A program made the position numbers and the translations under genes. Below, in pieces: positions 50,439 through 58,466 of a stretch of 64,000 bases of DNA. The notes below the pieces were generated by a model. It was not told the DNA's origin, did no database searches, and saw only the letters and a program-made list of their open reading frames with translations. The DNA lies in contig NZ_LDOT01000005.1 of the NCBI RefSeq assembly GCF_001029445.1, positions 1-64,000 on the forward strand. Direction: 5' to 3'. Each line of letters opens with the position of its first letter. Within the stretch, counting starts at the first letter, position 1. This DNA comes from Photobacterium aquae. GTDB taxonomy: Bacteria; Pseudomonadota; Gammaproteobacteria; Enterobacterales; Vibrionaceae.

Positions 50439-51258
50439 TAAGAGCCTTAACCGCAGCGGCCAGAGCTGGGTTGAGGGTTTTGTTGGCGGGGTAGCACAAG
50501 CCGATCCGGCGGAACATCCTTGGCCCCTCGAGCGGTACGGTCACCAATGCCTTTGAGCCTTCTAGGACACCCGTCGGCAGGAACGAAATACCGAGCCCGG
50601 CCTGAACCAGATGCATAACCTGGGTTTTGTGCTCGGCCTTGGCGACAAGATTAACGGCCAGCCCGTCACAGGCGAGTAGGCCGATGGTCTGCTGGTGTGC
50701 CTCGCACGGCGGGCATTCGATAAAGTCATGCTGGTGGAGCTGTTCCGGCCTGACCCGCTCCAGTGTCGCCAGCGGGTGCCCTGGCAGCATGCACAGTACA
50801 TAATCCTCATCCCATAGCGGCATGAATATCTCGTCGTCTCCCTTGAACATATCCAGCGTCAGCCGCGCATCATACTCGCCGTCGTGATCCACCAACTCCA
50901 AAAGCAGGTTGGGTATTGCCGTTTTGAGCGTGCGCAGTACGTTGGCCAGTGCGGTTTGGCTTAGGTCAGGGAAGTTGCCGAGCCGGAGCGGCAGGCATTC
51001 GGTGCGGGCCTGAAATAGCGACGGCAGGCGGTTGATGTCTGCCAGTAGGCGGATGGCAAGCGGGTAGAGGTAATGGGCCTCGTCGGTAAGGGTGACGCCT
51101 TTTTTGTGGCGCTCGAACAATGGGGTACCCAATTCGATTTCCAATTTTTTGATGGCGCTTGAAATGGATGGTTGTGAGACAAAGCAGCGTTCGGCCGCAA
51201 GGGTGATGTTCTTCTCTTCGTAGACAGCGACGAAGAAACGCAGGAGGCGCAGATCCAT
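50425..51258 (-). CDS. LysR-family regulator
   Basis: A 277-residue LysR protein. The start at 51258 gives MDLRLLRFFVAVYEEKNITL and the helix-turn-helix AAERCFVSQPSISSAIKKLE; longer upstream starts add 43 residues of poor quality. The effector domain ends at LAAAVKALSQAC, slightly shorter than the norm. It is divergent from the SDR gene (284-base gap), a likely target. The inducer is unknown. Confidence 0.88.
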   Translation of the reverse strand: MDLRLLRFFVAVYEEKNITLAAERCFVSQPSISSAIKKLEIELGTPLFERHKKGVTLTDEAHYLYPLAIRLLADINRLPSLFQARTECLPLRLGNFPDLSQTALANVLRTLKTAIPNLLLELVDHDGEYDARLTLDMFKGDDEIFMPLWDEDYVLCMLPGHPLATLERVRPEQLHQHDFIECPPCEAHQQTIGLLACDGLAVNLVAKAEHKTQVMHLVQAGLGISFLPTGVLEGSKALVTVPLEGPRMFRRIGLCYPANKTLNPALAAAVKALSQAC

Positions 51259-51542
51259 AATCAGGTATCCGAGGGAGTGGAAACGAGGCGCTATGATGGC
51301 CCGCCATGTAGAGAAAGGAAAGGAAAAGCCGGGCAGATGACCTTGCTTTTTGACACAGTGGGGGACGGGTAGTGGCTGTTTATCCATAGCTAAAACTTAT
51401 GATAAGCAGAGGTAAACGGTATTTTTCATAGCAGGGCTGGCTCGTTATAGTGACAGCCATCATCAGTCGGCCGCTGATTTTGTCTAGAATCACGGGAAAG
51501 GGTTTCAACGTGATCTCTTTTTCCAATACATAGGTGAATGTT

Positions 51543-52265
51543 ATGTCAAAGTCTCTTGTTGTGATCACTGGTGCAAGTTCGGGCATTGGTGAGGCTACTG
51601 CCCGTACCCTGTCTGCGCAGGGCCATCCGTTGTTGTTGCTGGCCCGTCGTGTTGATCGTCTGACCGCGCTTGGCCTGCCTGATACCCTTTGTCGCCAGGT
51701 TGACGTGACAGATGGCGAAGCGGTCAAGGCTGCGATTGACGAGGCCGAGGCGTTGTACGGTCCGGTAGACTGCTTGGTCAACAATGCCGGGGTGATGTTG
51801 CTGGGGCTGGCCCACGAGCAGGATCCTGCCGAATGGAAGACGATGTTTGACGTTAACGTGATGGGACTGCTAAACGGTATTCATGCGGTTCTGGCCAAGA
51901 TGAAGGCCCGCCAGCACGGTACGGTTATCAATATCAGCTCGATTGCCGGTCGCAAGACGTTCCCTAACCACGCGGCATACTGCGGCACCAAGTTTGCCGT
52001 TCATGCGATCACAGAAAACATCCGCGAGGAAGTCGCCGACGACAACGTTCGCTTTATTACTATCGCTCCAGGTGCCGTGGATACCGAACTGCTGAGCCAC
52101 ACGACCAGCGAGGCGATCAAGGCCGGCTACGAGGAGTGGAAAGAGGGTATGGGCGGGGTGATTGCGCCGCAGGATATCGCCAATGCGATTAGCTATGCTT
52201 ACCAGCAGCCACAGCACCTGTGTATCCGTGAGATCGTGCTGGCAGCAACGCGTCAGCAGCCTTAA
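51543..52265 (+). CDS. Short-chain dehydrogenase/reductase
   Basis: A 240-residue classical SDR. Cofactor loop TGASSGIG and an ARR following the second strand suggest NADP(H) preference; NNAG, the catalytic Ser in INISSIAGR, and YCGTK (Tyr and Lys) complete the active site. The chosen ATG is nine bases after an in-frame GTG and is well spaced from AGGTG. It is probably controlled by the divergent LysR. The substrate is unknown. Confidence 0.9.
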   Translation: MSKSLVVITGASSGIGEATARTLSAQGHPLLLLARRVDRLTALGLPDTLCRQVDVTDGEAVKAAIDEAEALYGPVDCLVNNAGVMLLGLAHEQDPAEWKTMFDVNVMGLLNGIHAVLAKMKARQHGTVINISSIAGRKTFPNHAAYCGTKFAVHAITENIREEVADDNVRFITIAPGAVDTELLSHTTSEAIKAGYEEWKEGMGGVIAPQDIANAISYAYQQPQHLCIREIVLAATRQQP

Positions 52266-52361
52266 GCCAGGTAATCGCCGGTTTGCAGGCAATGTACTGA
52301 ATAAGAAAGGCAAGTTGCATCCTGTTGTCGAGTGTCTAAATAACGGCAGGCTGCTATAGTC

Positions 52362-52396
52362 AAAGCGGGCCATCCCACCGGGAGGCCCGCTTTTGT
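52362..52396 (+). terminator. Terminator after the SDR gene
   Basis: aaagcgggcc / ggcccgcttt around a 12-base loop, with a following short T run. Confidence 0.8.
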
Positions 52397-52446
52397 ATTA
52401 TTGCGCAGTGCTATTCACAGCGCCGGTTCGGCGGCAGGGAGGACAG

Positions 52447-53451
52447 GTGAGAGAGAAAATCCAATTTTTTGATGTGCTGCGCTGTATGGCGGCGGTGGCC
52501 GTGGTGGTGATCCATGTGCTGGGGCCGTACCGGGAGCAGCTTGGCCAGATCAGCGATGGCAGTTGGATTGTCGCGATCTCTTTCAACAGCTTCAGCCGCT
52601 GGGCAGTGCCGGTATTTATCATGATTTCCGGAGCATTGATGCTCAGCGATCGGCGGCCATTCGAGTTGGGCTATTATGTCCGGCGCCGGCTGGGCAAGGT
52701 GCTGGTGCCGTTTTTGGTGTGGTCCTGCTTTTATGCCGGCCTGAGCGGCTTGAGCGCTGGCGGGTATGACCAAACGCTGGCCTTGGATACCCTGCTGGCC
52801 CTGCCTATCCATGAAACGTACTACCACTTAGGGTTCTTCTATTACTTTATCCCGCTCTATTTTGTCGTGCCTTTCCTGCGTTATTTCGTCCAGCATTACG
52901 ACCGCAAGGCGGTGATAGCCCTGACGGGGCTGTGGCTGGGGTTGACCGCCTTGTTCCTGTTTCGGATCGACGGGCCGTGGAGTCATGAACTGGTGCTCTA
53001 TAGCGGTTATCTATTGTTGGGGTACGTGGTATTTCAATGGCAGTGGCCGTCATGGGGATGGTTGCTGCTGTTGGGCGGCGGCTGTCTGTTGCTGACCGAT
53101 TACATGGTGCTCAGTAACAGTTTCGCTGCCGGCGAGTATACCGTCGGGCGCTGGCTGTCCTACAAGACCCTCAATACCGCCCTGATAGCCGCGATGATCT
53201 TTGCCCTAGGCCGTTATCTGGCCGACAGGATGAATGAGGAGTGGCTGGGGCGGTTGGCCTTTATGAGCCGCTATAGCTTGGGGATCTATCTGCTCCATCC
53301 CCTGTTTCTCTGGCCGGTACGGGCCTTTGATTGGTATTTCCTGCCGCCGTTGTTCATGATCCCCCTATGGACGGTAGTGGCCACCGGGCTGGCCCTGTGG
53401 GCCAGCTGGCTTCTGGGCAAAAGTTCGAAAACGGCCTGGTTGGTCCCTTGA
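52447..53451 (+). CDS. Acyltransferase-3 family membrane protein
   Basis: A 334-residue membrane acyltransferase with about ten hydrophobic segments. The catalytic-type region is near the start: FFDVLRCMAAVAVVVIHVLG (family histidine H), then SRWAVPVFIMISGALML and RRRLGKVLVPF. The C-terminus has SRYSLGIYLLHPLF. Members O-acetylate surface sugars; WecH is a relative of similar length, but the acceptor here is unknown. A GTG at 52447 after GGGAGG is the start; an ATG 54 bases earlier lies in the terminator. It is convergent with the DUF2500 gene. Confidence 0.85.
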   Translation: MREKIQFFDVLRCMAAVAVVVIHVLGPYREQLGQISDGSWIVAISFNSFSRWAVPVFIMISGALMLSDRRPFELGYYVRRRLGKVLVPFLVWSCFYAGLSGLSAGGYDQTLALDTLLALPIHETYYHLGFFYYFIPLYFVVPFLRYFVQHYDRKAVIALTGLWLGLTALFLFRIDGPWSHELVLYSGYLLLGYVVFQWQWPSWGWLLLLGGGCLLLTDYMVLSNSFAAGEYTVGRWLSYKTLNTALIAAMIFALGRYLADRMNEEWLGRLAFMSRYSLGIYLLHPLFLWPVRAFDWYFLPPLFMIPLWTVVATGLALWASWLLGKSSKTAWLVP

Positions 53452-53465
53452 GCCCAGCGGTGGGT

Positions 53466-53795
53466 TCAGCGCTGGAGCGCGAAGTGGAGGAACTTCAATC
53501 CCTGATAGGTCAGGGTACCGCTGTCCCCGGGATTGAGGGCATGATAGTAGTGGATACCGACCATGAATTCGCGCTTGGGGCCGCCGCGGGTAGGTTGGAC
53601 GTAAATCCAGTATTCCTGATCGTCCTGGCCGGGCTGTGCCCCGATCACCGGCACGCTTTGCTTGTCGAGCACAGTGACGTCAATTTTGCGCTCTTTGGCG
53701 CTTTCGCCGAGCATATGCTGGCGGTAGATGCGGGCGAAGCTGGCAATGGCGACAGCGAGTAACAGCAGCATCAATGCTGGGATCCAGATTGGCAT
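53466..53795 (-). CDS. DUF2500-family protein (YhhM-like)
   Basis: A 109-residue protein with one N-terminal membrane helix (WIPALMLLLLAVAIASFA) and a short soluble domain ending YYHALNPGDSGTLTYQGLKF, matching the E. coli YhhM pattern YHALTVGDKGTLSYKG. The start at 53795 gives the membrane helix directly. In E. coli the gene sits between rsmD-yhhL and yhhN; here it is about 1.5 kb before yhhN and 3.9 kb before yhhL. Its function is unknown. Confidence 0.8.
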   Translation of the reverse strand: MPIWIPALMLLLLAVAIASFARIYRQHMLGESAKERKIDVTVLDKQSVPVIGAQPGQDDQEYWIYVQPTRGGPKREFMVGIHYYHALNPGDSGTLTYQGLKFLHFALQR

Positions 53796-54041
53796 GTTGG
53801 GTCTTCCTTGGCTGTGACGGGAGAAAGGCGAATGTAATGATAGCGGGTTCTTATTATTCACAATCTCGCTTGCCTGCGTATGGGGATGGCTATATTTCGT
53901 GATCTCGGTTGAGTGGCGAGGCGCAATATGCCCTTGTGGCATTGTATTTTAGTGGCTTGACGGAAAACGGGGTCGGTGTACTTTGCTTCTTGGCCTAGTC
54001 ACGGTAAGTTAGAAAGGATGTCGGTAGAGGAATGAAGCTGT

Positions 54042-54407
54042 ATGGCGAATATTGAATTAGTGGTGACCCGCTCGCGACGGATTGAGCGCTTGCTGCGAGA
54101 GCATTACCATGCCGAGGGCAAGGGACTGCACCAGCTGATCACGAGCAGCGAGGAGCGCTTGCCTCATGAGATCATCCCCAAATTGCGGTTTATTGCTTCG
54201 GTGCGAAACAAAACGGTACATGAAGACGGCTATCGGCTCGATGACAAAAAAGGGTTCATTGCAGCCTGCAAAGCGTGCGAAAAAGAGCTGACCCCTCGGA
54301 GCGGTCGGTTTGTCTGGACCATTGCTGTTCTGCTGGTGCTGGGTGCCACGGCCCTTGCCATCTGGTTCTATTCGATCCACTGGCACCGTATCAACCTGAT
54401 GCCGTAG
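54042..54407 (+). CDS. Small membrane-anchored HEPN-like protein
   Basis: A 121-residue protein of unknown function. Residues 1-85 look helical and include R55-NKTV-H60, the R-x4-H arrangement of HEPN and DUF4145-type folds. Residues about 89-112 form a single membrane helix (VWTIAVLLVLGATALAIWFY), followed by a short His-rich end. It stands alone, with a terminator after it. There is no nucleotidyltransferase or restriction-type partner. The RNase role common in HEPN proteins is only a possibility. Confidence 0.6.
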   Translation: MANIELVVTRSRRIERLLREHYHAEGKGLHQLITSSEERLPHEIIPKLRFIASVRNKTVHEDGYRLDDKKGFIAACKACEKELTPRSGRFVWTIAVLLVLGATALAIWFYSIHWHRINLMP

Positions 54408-54421
54408 TGATATCAACAAAC

Positions 54422-54452
54422 AAAAAAAGGTGCCTGAGGGCACCTTTTTTTA
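54422..54452. terminator. Bidirectional terminator at 54422-54452
   Basis: aaaaaaggtgcc / ggcacctttttt with loop tgag serves the HEPN-like gene on the plus strand and the microprotein at 54478-54558 on the minus strand. Confidence 0.9.
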
Positions 54453-54477
54453 TGGGAATTTTTTATAGCCCTTAGGC

Positions 54478-54558
54478 TTAGTAGATAACAGGCAGCGTCA
54501 TGAGACCGACAATTACGGCGATCATCATTAGGCCTTGTTTTTGAGAAGAGGTGAACAT
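54478..54558 (-). CDS. 26-residue membrane microprotein
   Basis: A tiny frame encoding MFTSSQKQGLMMIAVIVGLM plus TLPVIY. The ribosome site AAGGAG (minus strand, 54566-54571) is perfect and seven bases from ATG. After a nine-residue polar start, the rest is one hydrophobic helix, the layout of small inner membrane proteins that modulate larger partners. It is followed at 54422-54452 by a terminator on its own strand. I do not recognise a named family. Upstream is a long T-rich gap which would contain its promoter. Confidence 0.7.
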   Translation of the reverse strand: MFTSSQKQGLMMIAVIVGLMTLPVIY

Positions 54559-54571
54559 AGTAAGGCTCCTT

Positions 54572-55303
54572 GGTAGCTGCTTGTTAAGGTATGTATTTAG
54601 AATAGCATTGTTTTTGGTGGTTATTCAAGCAACATTGTCAAATCTTGGTAATAAATGAATTTTATTGAGCCATAAATGGTTGTTTTTGATGTTTTGAATG
54701 TTGTTTTCTCATAGGGTGAAAAATACCCACGCTGTTCAAATATGGTTCTCTATGTTTTAACTTGATGTTTTTATTGGTTTTTAAATGTGGTTTTGGTGTG
54801 TTTTTATTGAGCTTTTCTAGAAGTTTGTATTTTGGTGGTTTCCTGTCTGTCAGGTTGGTTTTGCTAAGTTAAATATTGTTTTTATCACCAAATTGATGGC
54901 CGATGGCTTCCTTTGTGTCACCCCGCCCTCAATACAGGGCATGAGTTGATATTTTTGAGGCTGCTAGAGGGGCGTGGCTATTCAGTGGCGACATTAGGCT
55001 TGTTTTTCATGTATATCTTATCTAATTAATTGTTTTGTATTGTATTTTTATCGATTTCTGGATTGTGTTAATTAATGTTTATGGGGTGTATTTATCTTCG
55101 TGAGTGATTCAGGGGAGGGAGCTGGTGGTGGAATTTGATGCCAAACGATTGCTTTTGTGCTTATGTGTGGGGTGGCAAGGATTAACATGACCACGGATGG
55201 GTTATTGGCTTGGCTTGCTAGACAATTATGGGTATCCCCCTAAACTGGGTTGGCCTCAAAAATAACTAATTTCAGCTATGTTAATAATAGTGGCGGTGAT
55301 GTG
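54572..55303. other. T-rich gene-poor interval of about 730 bases
   Basis: This stretch is much richer in A and T than its surroundings, and the plus strand is skewed to T and G. No credible long frame is present. At 55187-55243 an 18-codon frame follows AAGGA, but it has no other support. The interval separates the divergent microprotein and yhhN genes and could carry a regulatory region or an untranslated RNA. Confidence 0.5.
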
Positions 55304-55939
55304 ATGTGGGTCTGGTTAGCTATTGCTCTTTCTGCGTTGTTGCATATCTCGGCGGCTTATAGTGGTCCTCGTTGGCAGTTTTACTTTTTTAAGCCCTTTA
55401 CCCTTGTTTTGCTATTGGTGCTGGCTTGGCAGTCTGGCTCAGGCGATGCGTACCATTGGACCATCATGGTCGGCCTGGCCTTGTCGCTGGTTGGGGATGT
55501 TTTCCTGATGCTGCCCAATGACCGTTTCATCGCGGGGCTAACAAGCTTTCTCTTGGCCCATATTGCCTACTCGGCTGCGTTTTGGTCTCAGTTTGGTGGC
55601 GGCATGGTGTGGTGGTTGCCCGCCTTGTTGGCAGCCGCTGGGGTGATAGCGCTGCTGCTGTTGCTACCCGGGCTGGGGCGGTGGGTACTTCCGGTTGCGG
55701 TCTATATAGCGGTGATTTGCCAGATGGCCTGGGCGGCTGGTGAGTATTGGCTTACAGCTTCGGATATGCCGGCTTTGCTGGCATTTGTCGGTGCTCTGGT
55801 GTTTATGTTTTCGGATCTGTGCCTAGCCTTCAATCGTTTCCGGGGGGCGTTTCGCTCGGCGACAGCCTGGATCATGGGAAGCTATTTCTTGGCACAAGGA
55901 CTGTTTGTGGCGACATTGGCTACCGGTGTGGTTCGCTAG
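55304..55939 (+). CDS. yhhN: YhhN/TMEM86-family membrane protein
   Basis: A 211-residue polytopic membrane protein of the TMEM86 family, whose animal members are lysoplasmalogenases; the bacterial function is less clear. WLAIALSALLHISAAYSGPR, FFKPFTLVLLLVLAWQ, GLALSLVGDVFLMLP and the later DMPALLAFVGALVFMFSDL follow E. coli YhhN. The ATG at 55304 fits the E. coli N-terminus; the longer frame begins with TTG. Confidence 0.87.
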   Translation: MWVWLAIALSALLHISAAYSGPRWQFYFFKPFTLVLLLVLAWQSGSGDAYHWTIMVGLALSLVGDVFLMLPNDRFIAGLTSFLLAHIAYSAAFWSQFGGGMVWWLPALLAAAGVIALLLLLPGLGRWVLPVAVYIAVICQMAWAAGEYWLTASDMPALLAFVGALVFMFSDLCLAFNRFRGAFRSATAWIMGSYFLAQGLFVATLATGVVR

Positions 55940-55965
55940 GGGGCGATTGCCGGGAGGGAGGCGAT

Positions 55966-56277
55966 ATGACTGAGAGTTGGCTCGAAGTCTACAAGGCGGC
56001 GAACGCCTTGGAGGCGCATAGCCTGAAAGGGATGCTGGAGGCCGAGAATATCGAGGTATGCCTGCGTGGAGAGGGGCTGCTGGCCGCGGTCGGGGAGTTG
56101 TCTGCTGACGTGGTGGAAGTGACGATTTGGGTCGCCTCGTCTCAATTTGGGCTGGCAAGACAGCTATTGGCTGATTACGAGCAGGTTGCTCATCCGCCAT
56201 GGTTTTGTCCTGAATGCAGTGAACGGAACGAAGGATCATTTGAGATATGCTGGCACTGCGGGCGGGAATCCCCGTGA
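55966..56277 (+). CDS. DUF2007-domain protein with C-terminal zinc ribbon
   Basis: A 103-residue protein. The N-terminal DUF2007 (WLEVYKAANALEAHSLKGML, then EVCLRGEGLLAAVGEL and VTIWVASSQFGLARQLL) is a small alpha/beta domain with a PII-like ferredoxin fold. The tail has two zinc-ribbon knuckles, CPEC and CWHC, separated by 11 residues. The ribosome site GGGAGGGAG precedes it, 26 bases after yhhN. Its function is unknown. Confidence 0.85.
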   Translation: MTESWLEVYKAANALEAHSLKGMLEAENIEVCLRGEGLLAAVGELSADVVEVTIWVASSQFGLARQLLADYEQVAHPPWFCPECSERNEGSFEICWHCGRESP

Positions 56278-56403
56278 GGTGAGGTGTTTCGGGGTATCTT
56301 GGCCAAAAGGTGTATTAAAAATATATTATTTGTTTTGCGTCAAGGCGGGCGGTGAAGAGCACGGTAATATGGCGGCAGTTAACTAACGTATCTGAGGTCG
56401 ACC

Positions 56404-56643
56404 ATGAGCCAAGTCCATGCCCATAATGTATTGAATAAGTTACTTGAGGCGAGCACGCCTTATACTTTGGATAGCCTGCGCAAGGCGGTGCTGGCTGAGT
56501 ATGGTGATGAGGTGCGCTTTCATACCTGCAGCCAGCAAGATTTGACGTTTGATGCATTGATGGATTTCCTACTGTCAAAACAGAAAGTTGTCATCGACGG
56601 TGAGCATGTTGTTGCTAACCGCGATCGGATGTGTAATCACTGA
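56404..56643 (+). CDS. YecH-family putative metal-binding protein
   Basis: A 79-residue protein resembling E. coli YecH: VHAHNVLNKLLEASTPYTLD at the start, EVRFHTCSQQDLTFDALMDF, and a final RMCNH (YecH has ICRH). The conserved cysteines and histidines suggest a metal site. The function of the family is not known. It is monocistronic. Confidence 0.85.
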   Translation: MSQVHAHNVLNKLLEASTPYTLDSLRKAVLAEYGDEVRFHTCSQQDLTFDALMDFLLSKQKVVIDGEHVVANRDRMCNH

Positions 56644-56819
56644 TTGGCAACGGGTAAACACTAGCCTATTGGCATTGAATTATTTTGCTTATCAGGTGGC
56701 AAAATTATCGCCACCTGATTGTTCGTTTGTTATACTCTCTCGTCTCTGGTCGACAGTCTGGTCGATCATCCTAATTCTCGATATATCTTTCTTTATATAC
56801 ACTTTCTGAGGTCTGCTCT

Positions 56820-57407
56820 GTGGAAATTATTTCTGCGGCGGTCATGCTTTTTCTGATCATGGATCCGCTCGGCAATTTGCCGGTCATTCTGTCTATTTTG
56901 CGACATATCGATCCGAAGCGTCGCCGCTTCATTATGATCCGTGAATTGCTGATTGCATTGGTGATTCTGTTGTTGTTCCTGTTCTGCGGCCAGAAAATGC
57001 TGAATTTTCTGCACGTGTCGACAGAGACTGTCAGTATTTCGGGGGGGATTATCCTATTCCTGATCGCGATCAGGATGATTTTCCCGCAACCGGGCGGGGT
57101 GTCGGGATTGGCAGCCGGTGAAGAGCCGTTTATTGTGCCGATGGCGATACCTATGATTGCTGGCCCGTCAGTGTTGGCTTCCCTGTTATTGTTGGCCAAT
57201 CAGGAGCCGGGGCGCACCGGAGACTGGGTGATTGCCGTTTTGTTGGCCTGGGGTGCCTCGTTCATCATTTTGATGTTCTATGAAGTGTTTAACCGGCTAT
57301 TGGGCGAGAAGGGCTTGAAAGCCGTAGAGCGTTTGATGGGCTTGCTGCTGATCATGATATCGACCCAGATGTTCCTTGACGGTATTCGGAAGTTTTTCCA
57401 GTTCTAG
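56820..57407 (+). CDS. yhgN: MarC/YhgN-family integral membrane protein
   Basis: A 195-residue MarC-type protein with six hydrophobic segments. FLIMDPLGNLPVILSIL, GGIILFLIAIRMIFP, PFIVPMAIPMIAGPSVLASL and RLMGLLLIMISTQMFLDGI are characteristic of E. coli YhgN. Family proteins were once called multiple antibiotic resistance proteins, but a transport function is not demonstrated. The start is GTG at 56820, eight bases after GAGG. A terminator follows. Confidence 0.9.
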   Translation: MEIISAAVMLFLIMDPLGNLPVILSILRHIDPKRRRFIMIRELLIALVILLLFLFCGQKMLNFLHVSTETVSISGGIILFLIAIRMIFPQPGGVSGLAAGEEPFIVPMAIPMIAGPSVLASLLLLANQEPGRTGDWVIAVLLAWGASFIILMFYEVFNRLLGEKGLKAVERLMGLLLIMISTQMFLDGIRKFFQF

Positions 57408-57424
57408 GCACGAAATCGGAAGAT

Positions 57425-57457
57425 AAAAAAAGCGAGGTATATCCTCGCTTTTTTTGT
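57425..57457. terminator. Bidirectional terminator between yhgN and yhhL
   Basis: aaaaaaagcgagg / cctcgcttttttt with loop tatat stops the plus-strand yhgN and the minus-strand rsmD-yhhL unit. Confidence 0.92.
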
Positions 57458-57472
57458 GGTTGTAAAACCCAA

Positions 57473-57739
57473 TTACATCATGTGTTTGCGTCGAATATCG
57501 AGCAAGGCAAAGATGCCGAAGATCAGAATAGACCATTTTTCCCAGCGGCTCATTGTGATCTTGTCGCCGAAGGCCCCTAGGAAGATCAGCATTTGTAGGC
57601 CATGCATCATAAACAAGAAGCCGGTCATAATGTAGAGCGCTATTGCGGCAACCCCGGGGAAGGGGTAGAAAATGTTAAGCAGCAATACCAACCACACGAA
57701 CCCGATGGCGGCTTTGGCTAATTTGATCAGAATATTCAT
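57473..57739 (-). CDS. yhhL: DUF1145-family protein YhhL
   Basis: An 88-residue membrane protein with two or three hydrophobic segments. The patterns VWLVLLLNIFYPFPG, MMHGLQMLIFLGAFG and IFGIFALLDIRRKH follow E. coli YhhL. The ATG at 57739 overlaps the rsmD stop by four bases (ATGA), so translation is coupled, and the pair is conserved with E. coli. Its function is unknown. Confidence 0.87.
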   Translation of the reverse strand: MNILIKLAKAAIGFVWLVLLLNIFYPFPGVAAIALYIMTGFLFMMHGLQMLIFLGAFGDKITMSRWEKWSILIFGIFALLDIRRKHMM

Positions 57740-58344
57740 GCGTCCTCCCTTGTGTACAGCCGGTAGCATACCTGCCCCGCGGTTTTCTCCCGGTGCAGAT
57801 GCCAGTCTGCGGGGGTATCCGGTGTGCCCAGCTCTTTTTCTGCTTCAATATAAATGACGGCATGGGGGGCTAGCCACTGGTTTTGCTCCAGCAGGCTGAT
57901 CACTTGCTGAAGCAGCTCTTTGCGAAATGGCGGGTCGATAAATACCACATCGAATGGTGTCGCTGGCTGCTGTTTCAGGAACATCAGGCTGTCTGAGTTA
58001 TGAATGGTGGCGTTGTCGGCACCAATGGTCTGGCGATTTTTCTCCAGTTGCTGGGCCGCTGTGCGGTCGAGTTCGAGCATGGTGACGTGGCGGGCACCGC
58101 GAGACAGAGCTTCGAAACTGAGGCTGCCGCTACCGGTGAACAGATCAAGGCAGTTGGCATCAATAATGTCTTGGGCCAGCCAGTTGAAGACGGTTTCCTT
58201 GACACGGTCGGTGGTTGGGCGCAGCCCTTCAACGTCGTGAACGGGCAGTTTGCGACCCCGCCAACGGCCACTGATGATCCGGACAAAGCCTTCGCGGCGG
58301 GTAGATGGCATTTTTTGCCCTGATTGTTGTCTGCGTCTTGACAT
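57736..58344 (-). CDS. rsmD: 16S rRNA (guanine(966)-N2)-methyltransferase RsmD
   Basis: A 202-residue SAM-dependent methyltransferase modifying G966 of 16S rRNA. It has the N-terminal VRIISGRWRGRKLPV, LRPTTDRVKETVFNWL, the SAM loop CLDLFTGSGSLSFEALSRGA and catalytic FIDPPFRK. The start at 58344 is taken as the beginning of a basic N-terminus; the frame is open for 13 codons further. It is divergent from ftsY. Confidence 0.95.
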   Translation of the reverse strand: MSRRRQQSGQKMPSTRREGFVRIISGRWRGRKLPVHDVEGLRPTTDRVKETVFNWLAQDIIDANCLDLFTGSGSLSFEALSRGARHVTMLELDRTAAQQLEKNRQTIGADNATIHNSDSLMFLKQQPATPFDVVFIDPPFRKELLQQVISLLEQNQWLAPHAVIYIEAEKELGTPDTPADWHLHREKTAGQVCYRLYTREDA

Positions 58345-58466
58345 AGATTTCTTCGACCGTTGAGAAAATGATAGTATAACCAAACCCCTGCCAATTATGT
58401 TTGTAAACCTGGCAGGGTAGGATGATCAAGCTGCAAATTGTACCAATCAAGCTCTAGGATTTGCCA

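Noticed and set aside
55187..55243. An 18-codon frame with AAGGA upstream inside the T-rich gap
   Set aside because: It is too short to judge and lacks a terminator or other gene-like context; kept only as a note.
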